Shown in pieces: positions 28,188-36,657 of a DNA stretch of 64,000 nt. Both the position numbers and the translations under genes were made by a program. The stretch's first letter is position 1. Each line of letters begins with the position of its first letter. The stretch is from NCBI RefSeq assembly GCF_017356245.1, contig NZ_JAFMZZ010000001.1, positions 1,693,698-1,757,697 on the forward strand. Direction: 5' to 3'. The DNA comes from Bordetella petrii (GTDB taxonomy: Bacteria; Pseudomonadota; Gammaproteobacteria; Burkholderiales; Burkholderiaceae_B). The notes beneath the pieces are model-generated. The model was given only the letters and a program-made list of their open reading frames with translations. It did not search any database and was not told the origin of the DNA.

Positions 28188-29549
28188 ATGGCGAGCACCG
28201 ATCAAGGCTTAGTAGCGCAGGACATGGCGCATTTCGCGGTCGACGCGGCATGGGACAGCCTGCCGGAACCAGTGCGTCGCGAGGCGGCCAGGGCGTGGTT
28301 GAACTGGGTGGCGTGCGCGATCGGTGGCGCTCGCACCGCGACGATGGACGCGGCCGTGCGAGGCTCGCAATCGATGCAGGCGCATGGTGATGTGCCGGTC
28401 CTGGGGCGCCTCGAGCGGACGAGCGTGACGGATGCGGCATTGCTCGGGTGCCTGAGTTCTTCGACGCACACCTACGATGACACTCATCTCGCCACCATCA
28501 CACACCCCACGGGTCCGGTGGCGTCTGCCGCGCTTGCCGTCGCGGCCAGGTTGTCCGCCCAGGGAAGGCCGGTGCAAGGTGCGCATCTTCTGGCGGCACT
28601 GGCCGTGGGGCTGGAGTTGACTTGCCGCACCAGTTGCGCCATTGCCGGACGCAGCAGCAAGGGTTGGTACATGACTGGTTTGTCCGGCGGCATCGGGGCC
28701 GCCGCGGCCGCTGGCCGCCTGCTGGGGCTGGACCGCGAACAAATGGAGGCGGCGATCGGCCTGGCGGCTGCGCAAGGGTGCGGTTTTCGGGCCACGCACG
28801 GCAGTATGGCCATCGCGTATGTGCCTGGGCTGGCGGCGCGCAACGGAGTGGCTGCCGCCTACATGGCGGCCGGCGGCTTCGAATGCAGCACCCATGCCGT
28901 GGATGGCAAATATGGCCTGCTGGACGTGCTGACGGGCGGCACCGATGCCGGGCCGATCCGGGATGGGCTCGGTCGGCGCTATGAGTTCCTGAACAACACG
29001 TACAAACCCTATCCGTGCGGCATTGTGATCCATCCAACCATCGATGCCTGCCTGGCGTTGTATCGCGAAGATGGAGTGCGGCCCGAAGACATTATTGGCG
29101 TCGAGCTGCGCGTGCACCCGGACGCGCTCAACCTGACATGGCGGAAGTTGCCCGACACCGTGCTCGATGCGCAGGTAAGCCTGTTCCATTGGGCCGCTGT
29201 GGTATTGGCGCGCGGCGCCGCGGGCGTCGCCCAAGGCGAAATCGATTGCGTCATGGACAGCCAGGTTCGCGGCCTGCAATCGAACATGCATGCCGAGGCA
29301 GACCCAGACCTGGCCGATAACCAGGCCATGGTGGTGGTCCGGCTGCGCAATGGAAAGGCCCGCGAACGGTTCACGCGGAACGCCATCGGCAGTGTCACCA
29401 ATCCGATGACCGACGCGCAATTGGCCGGCAAATTCAGCGAATTGGTCACGCCGGTGCTGGGCGAGGCGGCCTCGGCACGATGGCTGCAGGCTTGCGTGGC
29501 GATCGAACAGGCCGCTGATGCGGCCGAGATCGCCCAGCAGGCACATTGA
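28188..29549 (+). CDS. MmgE/PrpD-family protein
   Basis: 453 residues, with the helical domain typical of 2-methylcitrate dehydratase relatives (STHTYDDTHLATITHPTGP, GLAAAQGCGFRATHGSMA, KPYPCGIVIHPTIDACL). The family includes dehydratases, cis-aconitate decarboxylase and iminodisuccinate epimerase, acting on di- and tricarboxylic acids. No other propionate (prp) genes are adjacent, so 2-methylcitrate is unlikely; a dicarboxylate handled together with the racemase-like enzyme is more plausible. First gene of the rightward operon, with AGGAG and AGGAA before the ATG. Confidence 0.88.
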   Translation: MASTDQGLVAQDMAHFAVDAAWDSLPEPVRREAARAWLNWVACAIGGARTATMDAAVRGSQSMQAHGDVPVLGRLERTSVTDAALLGCLSSSTHTYDDTHLATITHPTGPVASAALAVAARLSAQGRPVQGAHLLAALAVGLELTCRTSCAIAGRSSKGWYMTGLSGGIGAAAAAGRLLGLDREQMEAAIGLAAAQGCGFRATHGSMAIAYVPGLAARNGVAAAYMAAGGFECSTHAVDGKYGLLDVLTGGTDAGPIRDGLGRRYEFLNNTYKPYPCGIVIHPTIDACLALYREDGVRPEDIIGVELRVHPDALNLTWRKLPDTVLDAQVSLFHWAAVVLARGAAGVAQGEIDCVMDSQVRGLQSNMHAEADPDLADNQAMVVVRLRNGKARERFTRNAIGSVTNPMTDAQLAGKFSELVTPVLGEAASARWLQACVAIEQAADAAEIAQQAH

Positions 29550-29583
29550 ACACCTCACAACTACATATTCTCAGGAGACAGTC

Positions 29584-30576
29584 ATGAATTGGTTTCGTAT
29601 CCGTTCCTGGCGCGCGGCGGCGCTGGCCGGCGCCGTGTCGTTGGCGCCAATGGCTTCCGCGGGCGCACAGCCGGATCATTTTCCCGACAGGCCAATCACG
29701 CTGGTGGTGGGTTTTTCCGCTGGCGGGTCGAACGATATCGTCGCGCGTGCGATTTCGCAGCCGCTGGGGCGAATACTGGGTGTGCCCGTAGTGGTTGAAA
29801 ACCGTGTGGGCGCAGCAGGCATGATCGGCACGGCCCACGTGGCCAAGGCCGATCCCGACGGCTACACCCTGATGGTGGCCAGCGCCAGCCCCGTAGTCGT
29901 CTCGCCCCATACTCAAGCCCACATGGCGTACGATGCCAAGAAAGACTTCGCTGCAATCAGCCTGGTTGGCATCACTCCCGAAGCGCTGGCGGTACACCCC
30001 AAGTTTCCCGCCAAGAATCTGGCCGAACTGATCGCGCTGGCCAAGACCCGGGAAATCACGCTGGCTTCGTCGGGCAGCGGAGGGTTGCCGCATCTGGCGA
30101 TCGAACTCTTCAAGAGCGCCGCGCCGGATACGAAGATCATCCATGTGCCCTACAAGGGCGCCGCGCCCGCGGTTGCCGATACTCTGGCAGGGCATGTCGA
30201 CGGCGTCGTCGTGGATTTGCCGGCCGTCTACAACCATATCCTGGGCGGACGATTGCAGGGCATTGCGCTGGCCAATGACGCCAGGTCGGAGTTCTTGCCA
30301 GACCTGCCCACTTCGGGTGAACAGGGCCTGCCGCGCTTCGTGGCCGTCAACTGGATAGGCCTGCTGGCGCCGGCCAGGACGCCAGGGCCGGTCATCGACA
30401 AGTTGCACGCCGCGTTGCTGGCCGTGATGAAGCAGCCGGAAGTCAGGCAAACCCTGGCGCAATCGGCCGTGCAGGTGTCGGTAAGCGATTCGCCGGCCGC
30501 GTTCCAGAAATTCTTGAATGACGAATACGAAAAATGGGGCGAGGTCGTGAAGGCATCTGGCGCGAAAGCCGACTGA
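29584..30576 (+). CDS. Bug-type (TctC family) periplasmic solute receptor, second copy
   Basis: 330 residues from ATG 29584 (AGGAG site). Signal peptide ends near ASAGAQ before PDHFPDRPITLVVGFSAGGSNDIVAR. Clearly homologous to the receptor at 26.1-27.1 kb, including a shared ASSG-GGLPHLAIELFK block, so a duplication followed by divergence between the two operons is likely. Cotranscribed with the PrpD-like and hydrolase genes. Confidence 0.93.
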   Translation: MNWFRIRSWRAAALAGAVSLAPMASAGAQPDHFPDRPITLVVGFSAGGSNDIVARAISQPLGRILGVPVVVENRVGAAGMIGTAHVAKADPDGYTLMVASASPVVVSPHTQAHMAYDAKKDFAAISLVGITPEALAVHPKFPAKNLAELIALAKTREITLASSGSGGLPHLAIELFKSAAPDTKIIHVPYKGAAPAVADTLAGHVDGVVVDLPAVYNHILGGRLQGIALANDARSEFLPDLPTSGEQGLPRFVAVNWIGLLAPARTPGPVIDKLHAALLAVMKQPEVRQTLAQSAVQVSVSDSPAAFQKFLNDEYEKWGEVVKASGAKAD

Positions 30577-30612
30577 CCAGCGCCGCCGGGCAAGCCAGAC
30601 AGGAGAACTCCC

Positions 30613-31422
30613 TTGATCATGCCGGAATACGAAGTCTACGCCATCCGCTATGCGCGCATGGACCGGTCGCGCGTCGCCAACTTCCTGGGGGGAGATCCGC
30701 ACGACGGCCCCATGCCGATGGATTTCTTCGTCTGGCTGGTGCGAGGCGCCGGCCGGTGCGTCCTGGTCGACACCGGGTTTTCCGCCGAGACCGCCGCGCG
30801 TCGCCAGCGTGAGATGCTGCGCTGCCCACTGGACGGGCTGGCAAGGCTGGGCGTGAAGCCGGAACTGATCAGCGATGTCGTGCTGACTCATCTGCACTAC
30901 GATCACGCTGGCAACCTGGCAAAGGTGCCACACGCCCGGCTGCATGTGCAGGATGATGAAATGGACTACGCCACCGGGCGCTGCATGTGCCATGGCGCCT
31001 TGCGCCATGCCTACGAAGTCGAGGACGTGGTTACCCTGGTGCGCCGCGTCTATGACGATCGCGTGGTGTTTCACGATGGCGACGCCGTGCTGTATCCCGG
31101 CATCGAACTGCTGAAGATCGGCGGGCATACCAAGGGACTGCAAGCCGTGCGGGTGCACACCGGGCGCGGCTGGGTGGTGCTGGCGTCCGATGCCAGCCAC
31201 TACTATGAAAACATGGATAGCGGCCGGCCATTTCCCATTGTGTTCAACGTGGCAGACATGCTGGCTGGCCACGTGCGTGTGCGGCAGGCCGCCAGTAGCG
31301 CCGCACACGTGGTGCCGGGACACGATCCGCAGGTATTGGCGCGTTACGGCCGCTACCAGAATGACCCTGACATCGCCGTCTTGCACCAGCCGCCGGTTCA
31401 GGACGGCACGGCCCGGTCCTGA
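30613..31422 (+). CDS. Metallo-beta-lactamase-fold hydrolase, N-acyl-homoserine lactonase family
   Basis: 269 residues from a TTG start; AGGAG is 7 bases before the TTG but 13 before the next ATG (30619), so TTG is preferred. Metal ligands H93, H95, D97 and H98 are in THLHYDHAGN; further ligands are likely in the GGHTKG (third His), ASDASH and PGHDP motifs. The fold opens lactones and thioesters. Within this operon a catabolic lactone or ester hydrolase is more likely than quorum quenching. Its TGA directly abuts the stop of the converging aminotransferase gene. Confidence 0.88.
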   Translation: MIMPEYEVYAIRYARMDRSRVANFLGGDPHDGPMPMDFFVWLVRGAGRCVLVDTGFSAETAARRQREMLRCPLDGLARLGVKPELISDVVLTHLHYDHAGNLAKVPHARLHVQDDEMDYATGRCMCHGALRHAYEVEDVVTLVRRVYDDRVVFHDGDAVLYPGIELLKIGGHTKGLQAVRVHTGRGWVVLASDASHYYENMDSGRPFPIVFNVADMLAGHVRVRQAASSAAHVVPGHDPQVLARYGRYQNDPDIAVLHQPPVQDGTARS

Positions 31423-32262
31423 CTATTTGCCGCCGCGCGCATACTCCATGTACAGCCCGTGCGCGCGGCGCGCCAGCGGCCCATAGGGCAGGCCGCGGTC
31501 TTCGACCCGGTTGACGTGCACCACCTTGCCGTAGTTGCCGGTGGAAAACACTTCGTCGGCCTGTTCGATATCGGCGCGCGTCAGCGCGCGTTCCTGCACG
31601 TCGACGCCGTCGGCGCGCAGTAGGGCCAGCACGCGCTGGCGCGTGATGCCGTTCAGGAAGGTGCCGTTGTCGGCGGGCGTGGCCACCACGCCGTCCTTGG
31701 CGATCCACAGGTTGGCGGTGGCGAATTCGGCCACGTGGCCGTCGCCGTCCAGCATGATGGCATTGTCGTAGCCCTTGGCCATGGCTTCGCGGATGGCGCG
31801 CTGGCCGTTGGGGTACAGGCACGATGCCTTGGCGTCGGTGGGCGCCATGTTCGACCAGGCGCGCGCGAAGCTGGAAAAGCAGGCCGAAAAGCCCTGTTCG
31901 CCCGGCATGGGCACCTTGAAGACATGCAGCACGAACTGCGTCTTGTCGGCTTCGGGCAGCAGGAAGCCGTCGGCGCAGAAGAACATGGGCTTGAGATACA
32001 GCGCCTCGCCGGCCGGGAAGCGCTCCACGGCCTGCAGGCACAGGTCGCGGATCTGCTGCCAGCCCAATTGGGGCTTCATCAGCATCTTCTCGGCCGAGCG
32101 CACCACGCGCTGGCAGTGCAGGTCGAGGTCGGGCGTCAGGCCGCCGAAGGCGCGCGCGCCGTCGAACACCATGCTGGCCATCCAGAAGGCGTGGTCGGCG
32201 GGGCCCAGCAGTTTGGGGTTTTCAGTAGTCCATTGGCCGTCGTGCCAGTAGAGCGCATCCAT
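31423..32262 (-). CDS. Class IV (branched-chain type) aminotransferase
   Basis: 279 residues from ATG 32260-32262 (AAGGA site), PLP fold type IV. K145 in APTDAKASCLY is the likely PLP lysine, and the GDGHVAEFATANLWIAKDG block is the family signature (usually EG-x-NLF). Shorter than E. coli IlvE (about 309). Probably transfers amino groups of branched-chain amino acids, consistent with its place at the end of a liv transport block; a D-amino acid or related specificity cannot be excluded. Confidence 0.85.
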   Translation of the reverse strand: MDALYWHDGQWTTENPKLLGPADHAFWMASMVFDGARAFGGLTPDLDLHCQRVVRSAEKMLMKPQLGWQQIRDLCLQAVERFPAGEALYLKPMFFCADGFLLPEADKTQFVLHVFKVPMPGEQGFSACFSSFARAWSNMAPTDAKASCLYPNGQRAIREAMAKGYDNAIMLDGDGHVAEFATANLWIAKDGVVATPADNGTFLNGITRQRVLALLRADGVDVQERALTRADIEQADEVFSTGNYGKVVHVNRVEDRGLPYGPLARRAHGLYMEYARGGK

Positions 32263-32330
32263 GTGGTCATTCCTTGAATCGGGGCGCGCCGGCGGGCGCA
32301 TTGCCTGCGCAGCATACACCCGCGGGCCGG

Positions 32331-33338
32331 CTACAGGCCGGCCTGCACCCGGTCGGCGACTTCGGCGGGCACCCACTTGCGCCAGACGTCGGGGTACTTG
32401 CGCAGGAAGTACTGCGCGGCGTCCTCGGGCTCCGCGCCCTGGTTCTCAAGCCAGCCCAGCGTGTCGTCGATGGCCGGGGCCGGCACGCTGAGCTTGTCGA
32501 AGAATGCCTTCAGCCGGGGCGCCTGGCGGGCGAATTCGGCGTTCAGGCCCGTGACCACCTTGTTGGCCTTGAATTCGGTGGGCACCGGGTTTTCGCACTT
32601 CGGATCGGTCATGCAGGTATAGGCGGCCTGGTCGAAGGGCGGCAATTGCAGCTTGACCAGGTCCAGCGCGCCCACCAGCGCGGTGGGCGTCCAGTAATAG
32701 AACACGATGTCGCGCTTGCGCTTGTAGGCCGATACGATGGCGGCCTTCTGCGCGGCGCCCGAGCCAGGGGCGAACATCGTGTACTGGCCGTCGAGCTTCA
32801 GCGCCTTGAGCAGGTTGGTGTTCAGGGTGCCGCAGGCCCAGCCCGCGGGGCAGCCGTAGATGCGGCCGCGGGCCGGGTCTTCGGGGTCGGCGAACACTTT
32901 GGTGTAGCGGGCCAGGTCCGCCGCGCTTTTCAGGTCGGGATGGCGTTCGGCCGTGTAGCGGGGGATATACCAGCCTTCGCCGGCGTCGTATACGTGGCCC
33001 GCCGCCAGCACCTTGCCCGACTTCAAGGCCTTGTCCCAGGCCACTTCGATCTGGCCGGGCCAGACTTCGGGCGTGACGTCGACATCGCGGCGCTGCAGGG
33101 CGGCCAGCATGGCCAGGGTCTCGCCGATTTCCACCGAGGTGGCGCAGCCGTAGCCGTGCTCGACGATAAAGCGCTCGATGCCGGCCAGCACCAGGTTGGA
33201 TTCCCAGTTCAGGCCGCTGAAGCGCACCGGCTGGTCGATTTCGCATTGGGCCGCGGCCGCGGCGGGCGCTGTCCAGAGCAGGGCCGTGGCGGCGGCCAGC
33301 GCGCCCAGCAACAGGCGGGGGGCTCGCGTCATGTGCAT
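32331..33338 (-). CDS. ProX/OpuAC-type periplasmic binding protein for quaternary amines
   Basis: 335 residues from ATG 33336-33338 (GGAGA site). Signal peptide ends about PAAAAAQ; mature part PVRFSGLNWESNLVLAGIERFIVEHGYG is typical of glycine betaine/choline/carnitine receptors, which cage the ligand in aromatic residues (several W and Y are present: WPGQIEVAWDKAL, YYWTPT). No matching ProV/ProW genes are nearby, so it is an orphan receptor or serves a transporter elsewhere. Confidence 0.87.
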   Translation of the reverse strand: MHMTRAPRLLLGALAAATALLWTAPAAAAAQCEIDQPVRFSGLNWESNLVLAGIERFIVEHGYGCATSVEIGETLAMLAALQRRDVDVTPEVWPGQIEVAWDKALKSGKVLAAGHVYDAGEGWYIPRYTAERHPDLKSAADLARYTKVFADPEDPARGRIYGCPAGWACGTLNTNLLKALKLDGQYTMFAPGSGAAQKAAIVSAYKRKRDIVFYYWTPTALVGALDLVKLQLPPFDQAAYTCMTDPKCENPVPTEFKANKVVTGLNAEFARQAPRLKAFFDKLSVPAPAIDDTLGWLENQGAEPEDAAQYFLRKYPDVWRKWVPAEVADRVQAGL

Positions 33339-33426
33339 GAAGGTCTCCTTGCTCGCATGGTGGCGCCCTGGGGGCGATCGGCCCATTGTACGAGGCGCGG
33401 AGCGCGGCCCGGCCAGGGCGCGGCGT

Positions 33427-34407
33427 TCAGGCGCGCGCGCGGCGCCGTTCCATGAACGCCTGCCATTCGCCCACGATGCCGCGGCGGAAGGCCAGCACGC
33501 AGATGATGAAGATCAGGCCGATCACGATGGTGACCGATTCGCCCAGCCGCAGGAACCAGCTGCTGCCGGTGAGGTCGGCCATGAAGCGGCCGAAGTCGCC
33601 CACCTTGTTTTCCAGCAGCACCACGATGAAGGCGCCGAGAATGGGGCCCACCAGCGTGCCCAGGCCGCCGATCAGGGTCATCAGGATCACCAGGCCCGAC
33701 ATCTGCCACGTGGCGTCGGACAAGGTGGCCGACACGAACACCAGGGTCTTGGTGGCGCCGGCTAGGCCCGCGATCGCGGCCGACAGCACGAAGGCCAGCA
33801 GCTTGAAGCGGTCGACGTCGTAGCCCAGCGACAGGGTGCGCGGCTCGTTTTCGCGCAGCGCCTTGAGCACCTGGCCGAACGGCGAGTGCACGGTGCGCCA
33901 GATCACGAAGTAGCCGAACGCGAAGATCGCCATTACCAGGTAGTACAGGTTCAGGTCGTTGCGCAGGTCGATGAAGCCCAGCAGCGTGCCGCGCGGCACG
34001 CGCTGCAGGCCGTCTTCGCCGCCGGTGAAGTGCGCCTGCAGGAAGAAGAAGAACACCATCTGGGCCAGCGCGAGCGTGATCATGGCGAAATAGATGCCGC
34101 TGCGGCGGATGGCCAGCAGCCCCATCACCAGCCCCAGCAGCGCCGCCACGGCGGTGCCGAACAGCAGGCCCAGTTCGGTGGGAAAGCCCCACACTTTCAG
34201 CGCGTGCCCGGCTGCGTATGCCGCGCTGCCCAGGAATGCCGCGTGGCCGAACGACAGCAGGCCGGTGTAGCCCAGCAGCAGGTTGAAGGCGCAGGCGAAC
34301 AGTGCATAGCACATCACCTTCATGGCAAAAATGGGATACACGCCCACGAACGGCAGGATGGCCACGACGATGGCCGCCGCCGCGTAGCTCAGCAGTTGGC
34401 GATTCAT
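33427..34407 (-). CDS. livM: Branched-chain amino acid ABC permease LivM
   Basis: 326 residues from ATG 34405-34407, overlapping the livH stop by four bases. About nine helices; signature blocks GLLSFGHAAFLGSAAYAAG, ENEPRTLSLGYDV and LIGGLGTLVGPILGAFIV. Forms the channel with LivH. Confidence 0.94.
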   Translation of the reverse strand: MNRQLLSYAAAAIVVAILPFVGVYPIFAMKVMCYALFACAFNLLLGYTGLLSFGHAAFLGSAAYAAGHALKVWGFPTELGLLFGTAVAALLGLVMGLLAIRRSGIYFAMITLALAQMVFFFFLQAHFTGGEDGLQRVPRGTLLGFIDLRNDLNLYYLVMAIFAFGYFVIWRTVHSPFGQVLKALRENEPRTLSLGYDVDRFKLLAFVLSAAIAGLAGATKTLVFVSATLSDATWQMSGLVILMTLIGGLGTLVGPILGAFIVVLLENKVGDFGRFMADLTGSSWFLRLGESVTIVIGLIFIICVLAFRRGIVGEWQAFMERRRARA

Positions 34408-35291
34408 TTCTCTTTTCCGAACAGCCCGGCGGGGCGGAGCAACAGGACGATGGCCATGATGATGAATACGACGGTGCTGGAGGCTTCGGGCCAGAAGACC
34501 TTGGTCAGGCCTTCGATCACACCCAGCCCCAGGCCGGTGAGGATGGCGCCCAGGATGGATCCCATGCCGCCGATCACCACCACGGCAAACACCACGATGA
34601 TCAGGTTGGAGCCCATCAGGGGCGAAATCTGCAGCACCGGCGCGGCCAGCACGCCGGCAAAGCCGGCCAGCGCCACGCCGAAGCCGTAGGTCAGGGTCAC
34701 CATGCGCGGGACATTCACGCCGAATGCCTCGACCAGCTTGGGATTCTCGGTGCCGGCGCGCAGCAGGGCGCCCAGGCGCGTGCGTTCGATGACGAACCAG
34801 GTGGTCAGGCACACGGTGATCGAGGCCACGACGATCCAGCCGCGGTAATTGGGCAGGATCATGAAGCCCAGGTTGGTGGCGCCGCGCAGCAGGTCGGGCG
34901 TGGGGTAGGGCTGGCCCGACACGCCATAGAAACTGCGGAACAGGCCTTCGATCAGCAGCGTCAGGCCGAAAGTGAGCAGCAGGCCGTACAGGTGGTCGAG
35001 CTTGTACAGGTGCTTGAGCAGCAGTTTTTCGATCACGATGCCGAACAGGCCCACCACCAGGGGGGCGAGGATCAGCATGATCCAGTAGTTCAGGCCCAGA
35101 TACGACAGCCCCATCCAGGCGACGAAGGCGCCCAGCATGTAGAGCGAGCCGTGCGCGAAATTGATGACGTTCAGCAGTCCGAAAATGACCGCCAAACCCA
35201 GCGACAGCATGGCGTAGAAGGACCCGTTGACCAGGCCCAGCAGCAGCTGTCCGAGCAAGGCCTGTAGGGGGATGCCGAAGAGGTCGATCAT
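34404..35291 (-). CDS. livH: Branched-chain amino acid ABC permease LivH
   Basis: 295 residues, normal length, starting at the ATG of MIDLFGIPLQALLGQLLLGLVNGSFYAML with NFAHGSLYMLGAF and VVVIGGMGSILGAILTG blocks. Follows livK by 93 bp. Confidence 0.94.
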   Translation of the reverse strand: MIDLFGIPLQALLGQLLLGLVNGSFYAMLSLGLAVIFGLLNVINFAHGSLYMLGAFVAWMGLSYLGLNYWIMLILAPLVVGLFGIVIEKLLLKHLYKLDHLYGLLLTFGLTLLIEGLFRSFYGVSGQPYPTPDLLRGATNLGFMILPNYRGWIVVASITVCLTTWFVIERTRLGALLRAGTENPKLVEAFGVNVPRMVTLTYGFGVALAGFAGVLAAPVLQISPLMGSNLIIVVFAVVVIGGMGSILGAILTGLGLGVIEGLTKVFWPEASSTVVFIIMAIVLLLRPAGLFGKEK

Positions 35292-35384
35292 GTCGGGAAA
35301 ATCCTGCGCGTTCGGATAGAGGCGTGCTTGTTCGCGGCGCGGCCCGGCCGGGTGGGCACGGGCGCGCGGGACAACTTCAGCGGA

Positions 35385-36599
35385 TTACTGTTTGAAGAGC
35401 TTGCAGGCCGACTCGGACGGCTTGGTGTAGACCTCGTCGCCGGGCAGGTTGGCAACCACCTTGTAGTAGTCCCAGGGGCCCTTGGATTCTTCGGGGGTCT
35501 TCACCTGCATCAGGTACATCTCGTGGATCATGCGGCCGTCTTTGCGCACGTAGCCGTCTTTGGCGTAGAAGTCGTTGATCTTGTTCGACTTCATCCATTT
35601 CATCAGGGTGTCGGCATCGTCGGTGCCGGTGGCCTTGACGCCGTTCAGGTAGAACGACACCGAGGAATAATCCGCGGCCTGCAGGCTGGACGGCTTGCGG
35701 TTGACCTTGGCTTCGAATTTCTTGGTCCAGGCGCGCGCCGCGTCGGATTGATCCCAGTACCAGCTGTCGGTCAGGTACATGCCCTGAGTGGTCTTGAGAC
35801 CCAGCGAGTGGATGTCGTTGATGAAGATCAGCAGGCCGGCCATCTTCATGGTCTGCGTGACGCCGAACTCGTTGGCGGCCTTGATGGAGTTGATGGTGTC
35901 GCCGCCGGCATTGGCCAGACCCAGGATCTGCGCGCCCGAGGCCTGCGCCTGCAGCAGGAACGACGAGAAGTCGGCGGTGGCCAGCGGCGCGCGCACGGCG
36001 CCCTTGACCTCGCCGCCGGCCGCCTTGATCACGGCGGTGGTATCGCGTTCGAGCGCATGGCCGAAAGCGTAGTCGGCGGTCAGGAAGAACCAGGTCTTGC
36101 CGCCGTTTTTCACTACCGCCGAACCGGTGCCGCGCGCCAGCGCGACGGTGTCATAGGCGTAGTGGATGGTGTAGGGGGTGCATTGCGCGTTGGTCAGGTC
36201 AGAGCTGCCCGCGCCGATCGAGATGAACGGCTTTTTCTTTTCGGCCGCGACGGCGGCCATGGCCAGGTTGGTGGCGGAATTGGTGCCGCCGATCAGCACG
36301 TCCAGGCCTTCCTGGTCGAACCATTCGCGCGCGCGGCTGGAAGCAATGTCGGCCTTGTTCTGGTGGTCGGCGGTGACCAGCTCGATCTTCTTGCCGTTGA
36401 CGGCGCCGCCCGCGTCGGCAATGGCCATGCGGATCGCCTCCACGCCAGCCGGCCCGTCGATGTCGGAATAGACGCCGGACATGTCTGTAATGAAACCGAT
36501 GCGGATGACGTCGCCGGAGATGCCTTGCGCCTGGGCGGGTAGCCCGGCAAATCCCAGGCCGGCCAGGGCCAGCGCGGCAGTGATGTGATGCAGCTTCAT
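35385..36599 (-). CDS. livK: Branched-chain amino acid type ABC substrate-binding protein
   Basis: 404 residues from ATG 36597-36599 (AAAGGAG site). Signal peptide ends PAQAQ before GISGDVIRIGFITDMSGVYSD. Type I binding fold; two cysteines (AQCTPY near 145 and ESACKLFKQ at the end) could pair. Placed between livF and livH. Ligand not determinable; close relatives are described for amino acids and for aromatic acids. Confidence 0.92.
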   Translation of the reverse strand: MKLHHITAALALAGLGFAGLPAQAQGISGDVIRIGFITDMSGVYSDIDGPAGVEAIRMAIADAGGAVNGKKIELVTADHQNKADIASSRAREWFDQEGLDVLIGGTNSATNLAMAAVAAEKKKPFISIGAGSSDLTNAQCTPYTIHYAYDTVALARGTGSAVVKNGGKTWFFLTADYAFGHALERDTTAVIKAAGGEVKGAVRAPLATADFSSFLLQAQASGAQILGLANAGGDTINSIKAANEFGVTQTMKMAGLLIFINDIHSLGLKTTQGMYLTDSWYWDQSDAARAWTKKFEAKVNRKPSSLQAADYSSVSFYLNGVKATGTDDADTLMKWMKSNKINDFYAKDGYVRKDGRMIHEMYLMQVKTPEESKGPWDYYKVVANLPGDEVYTKPSESACKLFKQ

Positions 36600-36657
36600 G
36601 GGATGACTCCTTTGCTTCTCTGTGGGGATGCCGCCTGCGCGGCGAATGACAGGATTC

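Noticed and set aside
29446..31386. 646-codon frame antisense to the second Bug receptor and the hydrolase
   Set aside because: No family features; both plus-strand genes have ribosome sites and motifs.
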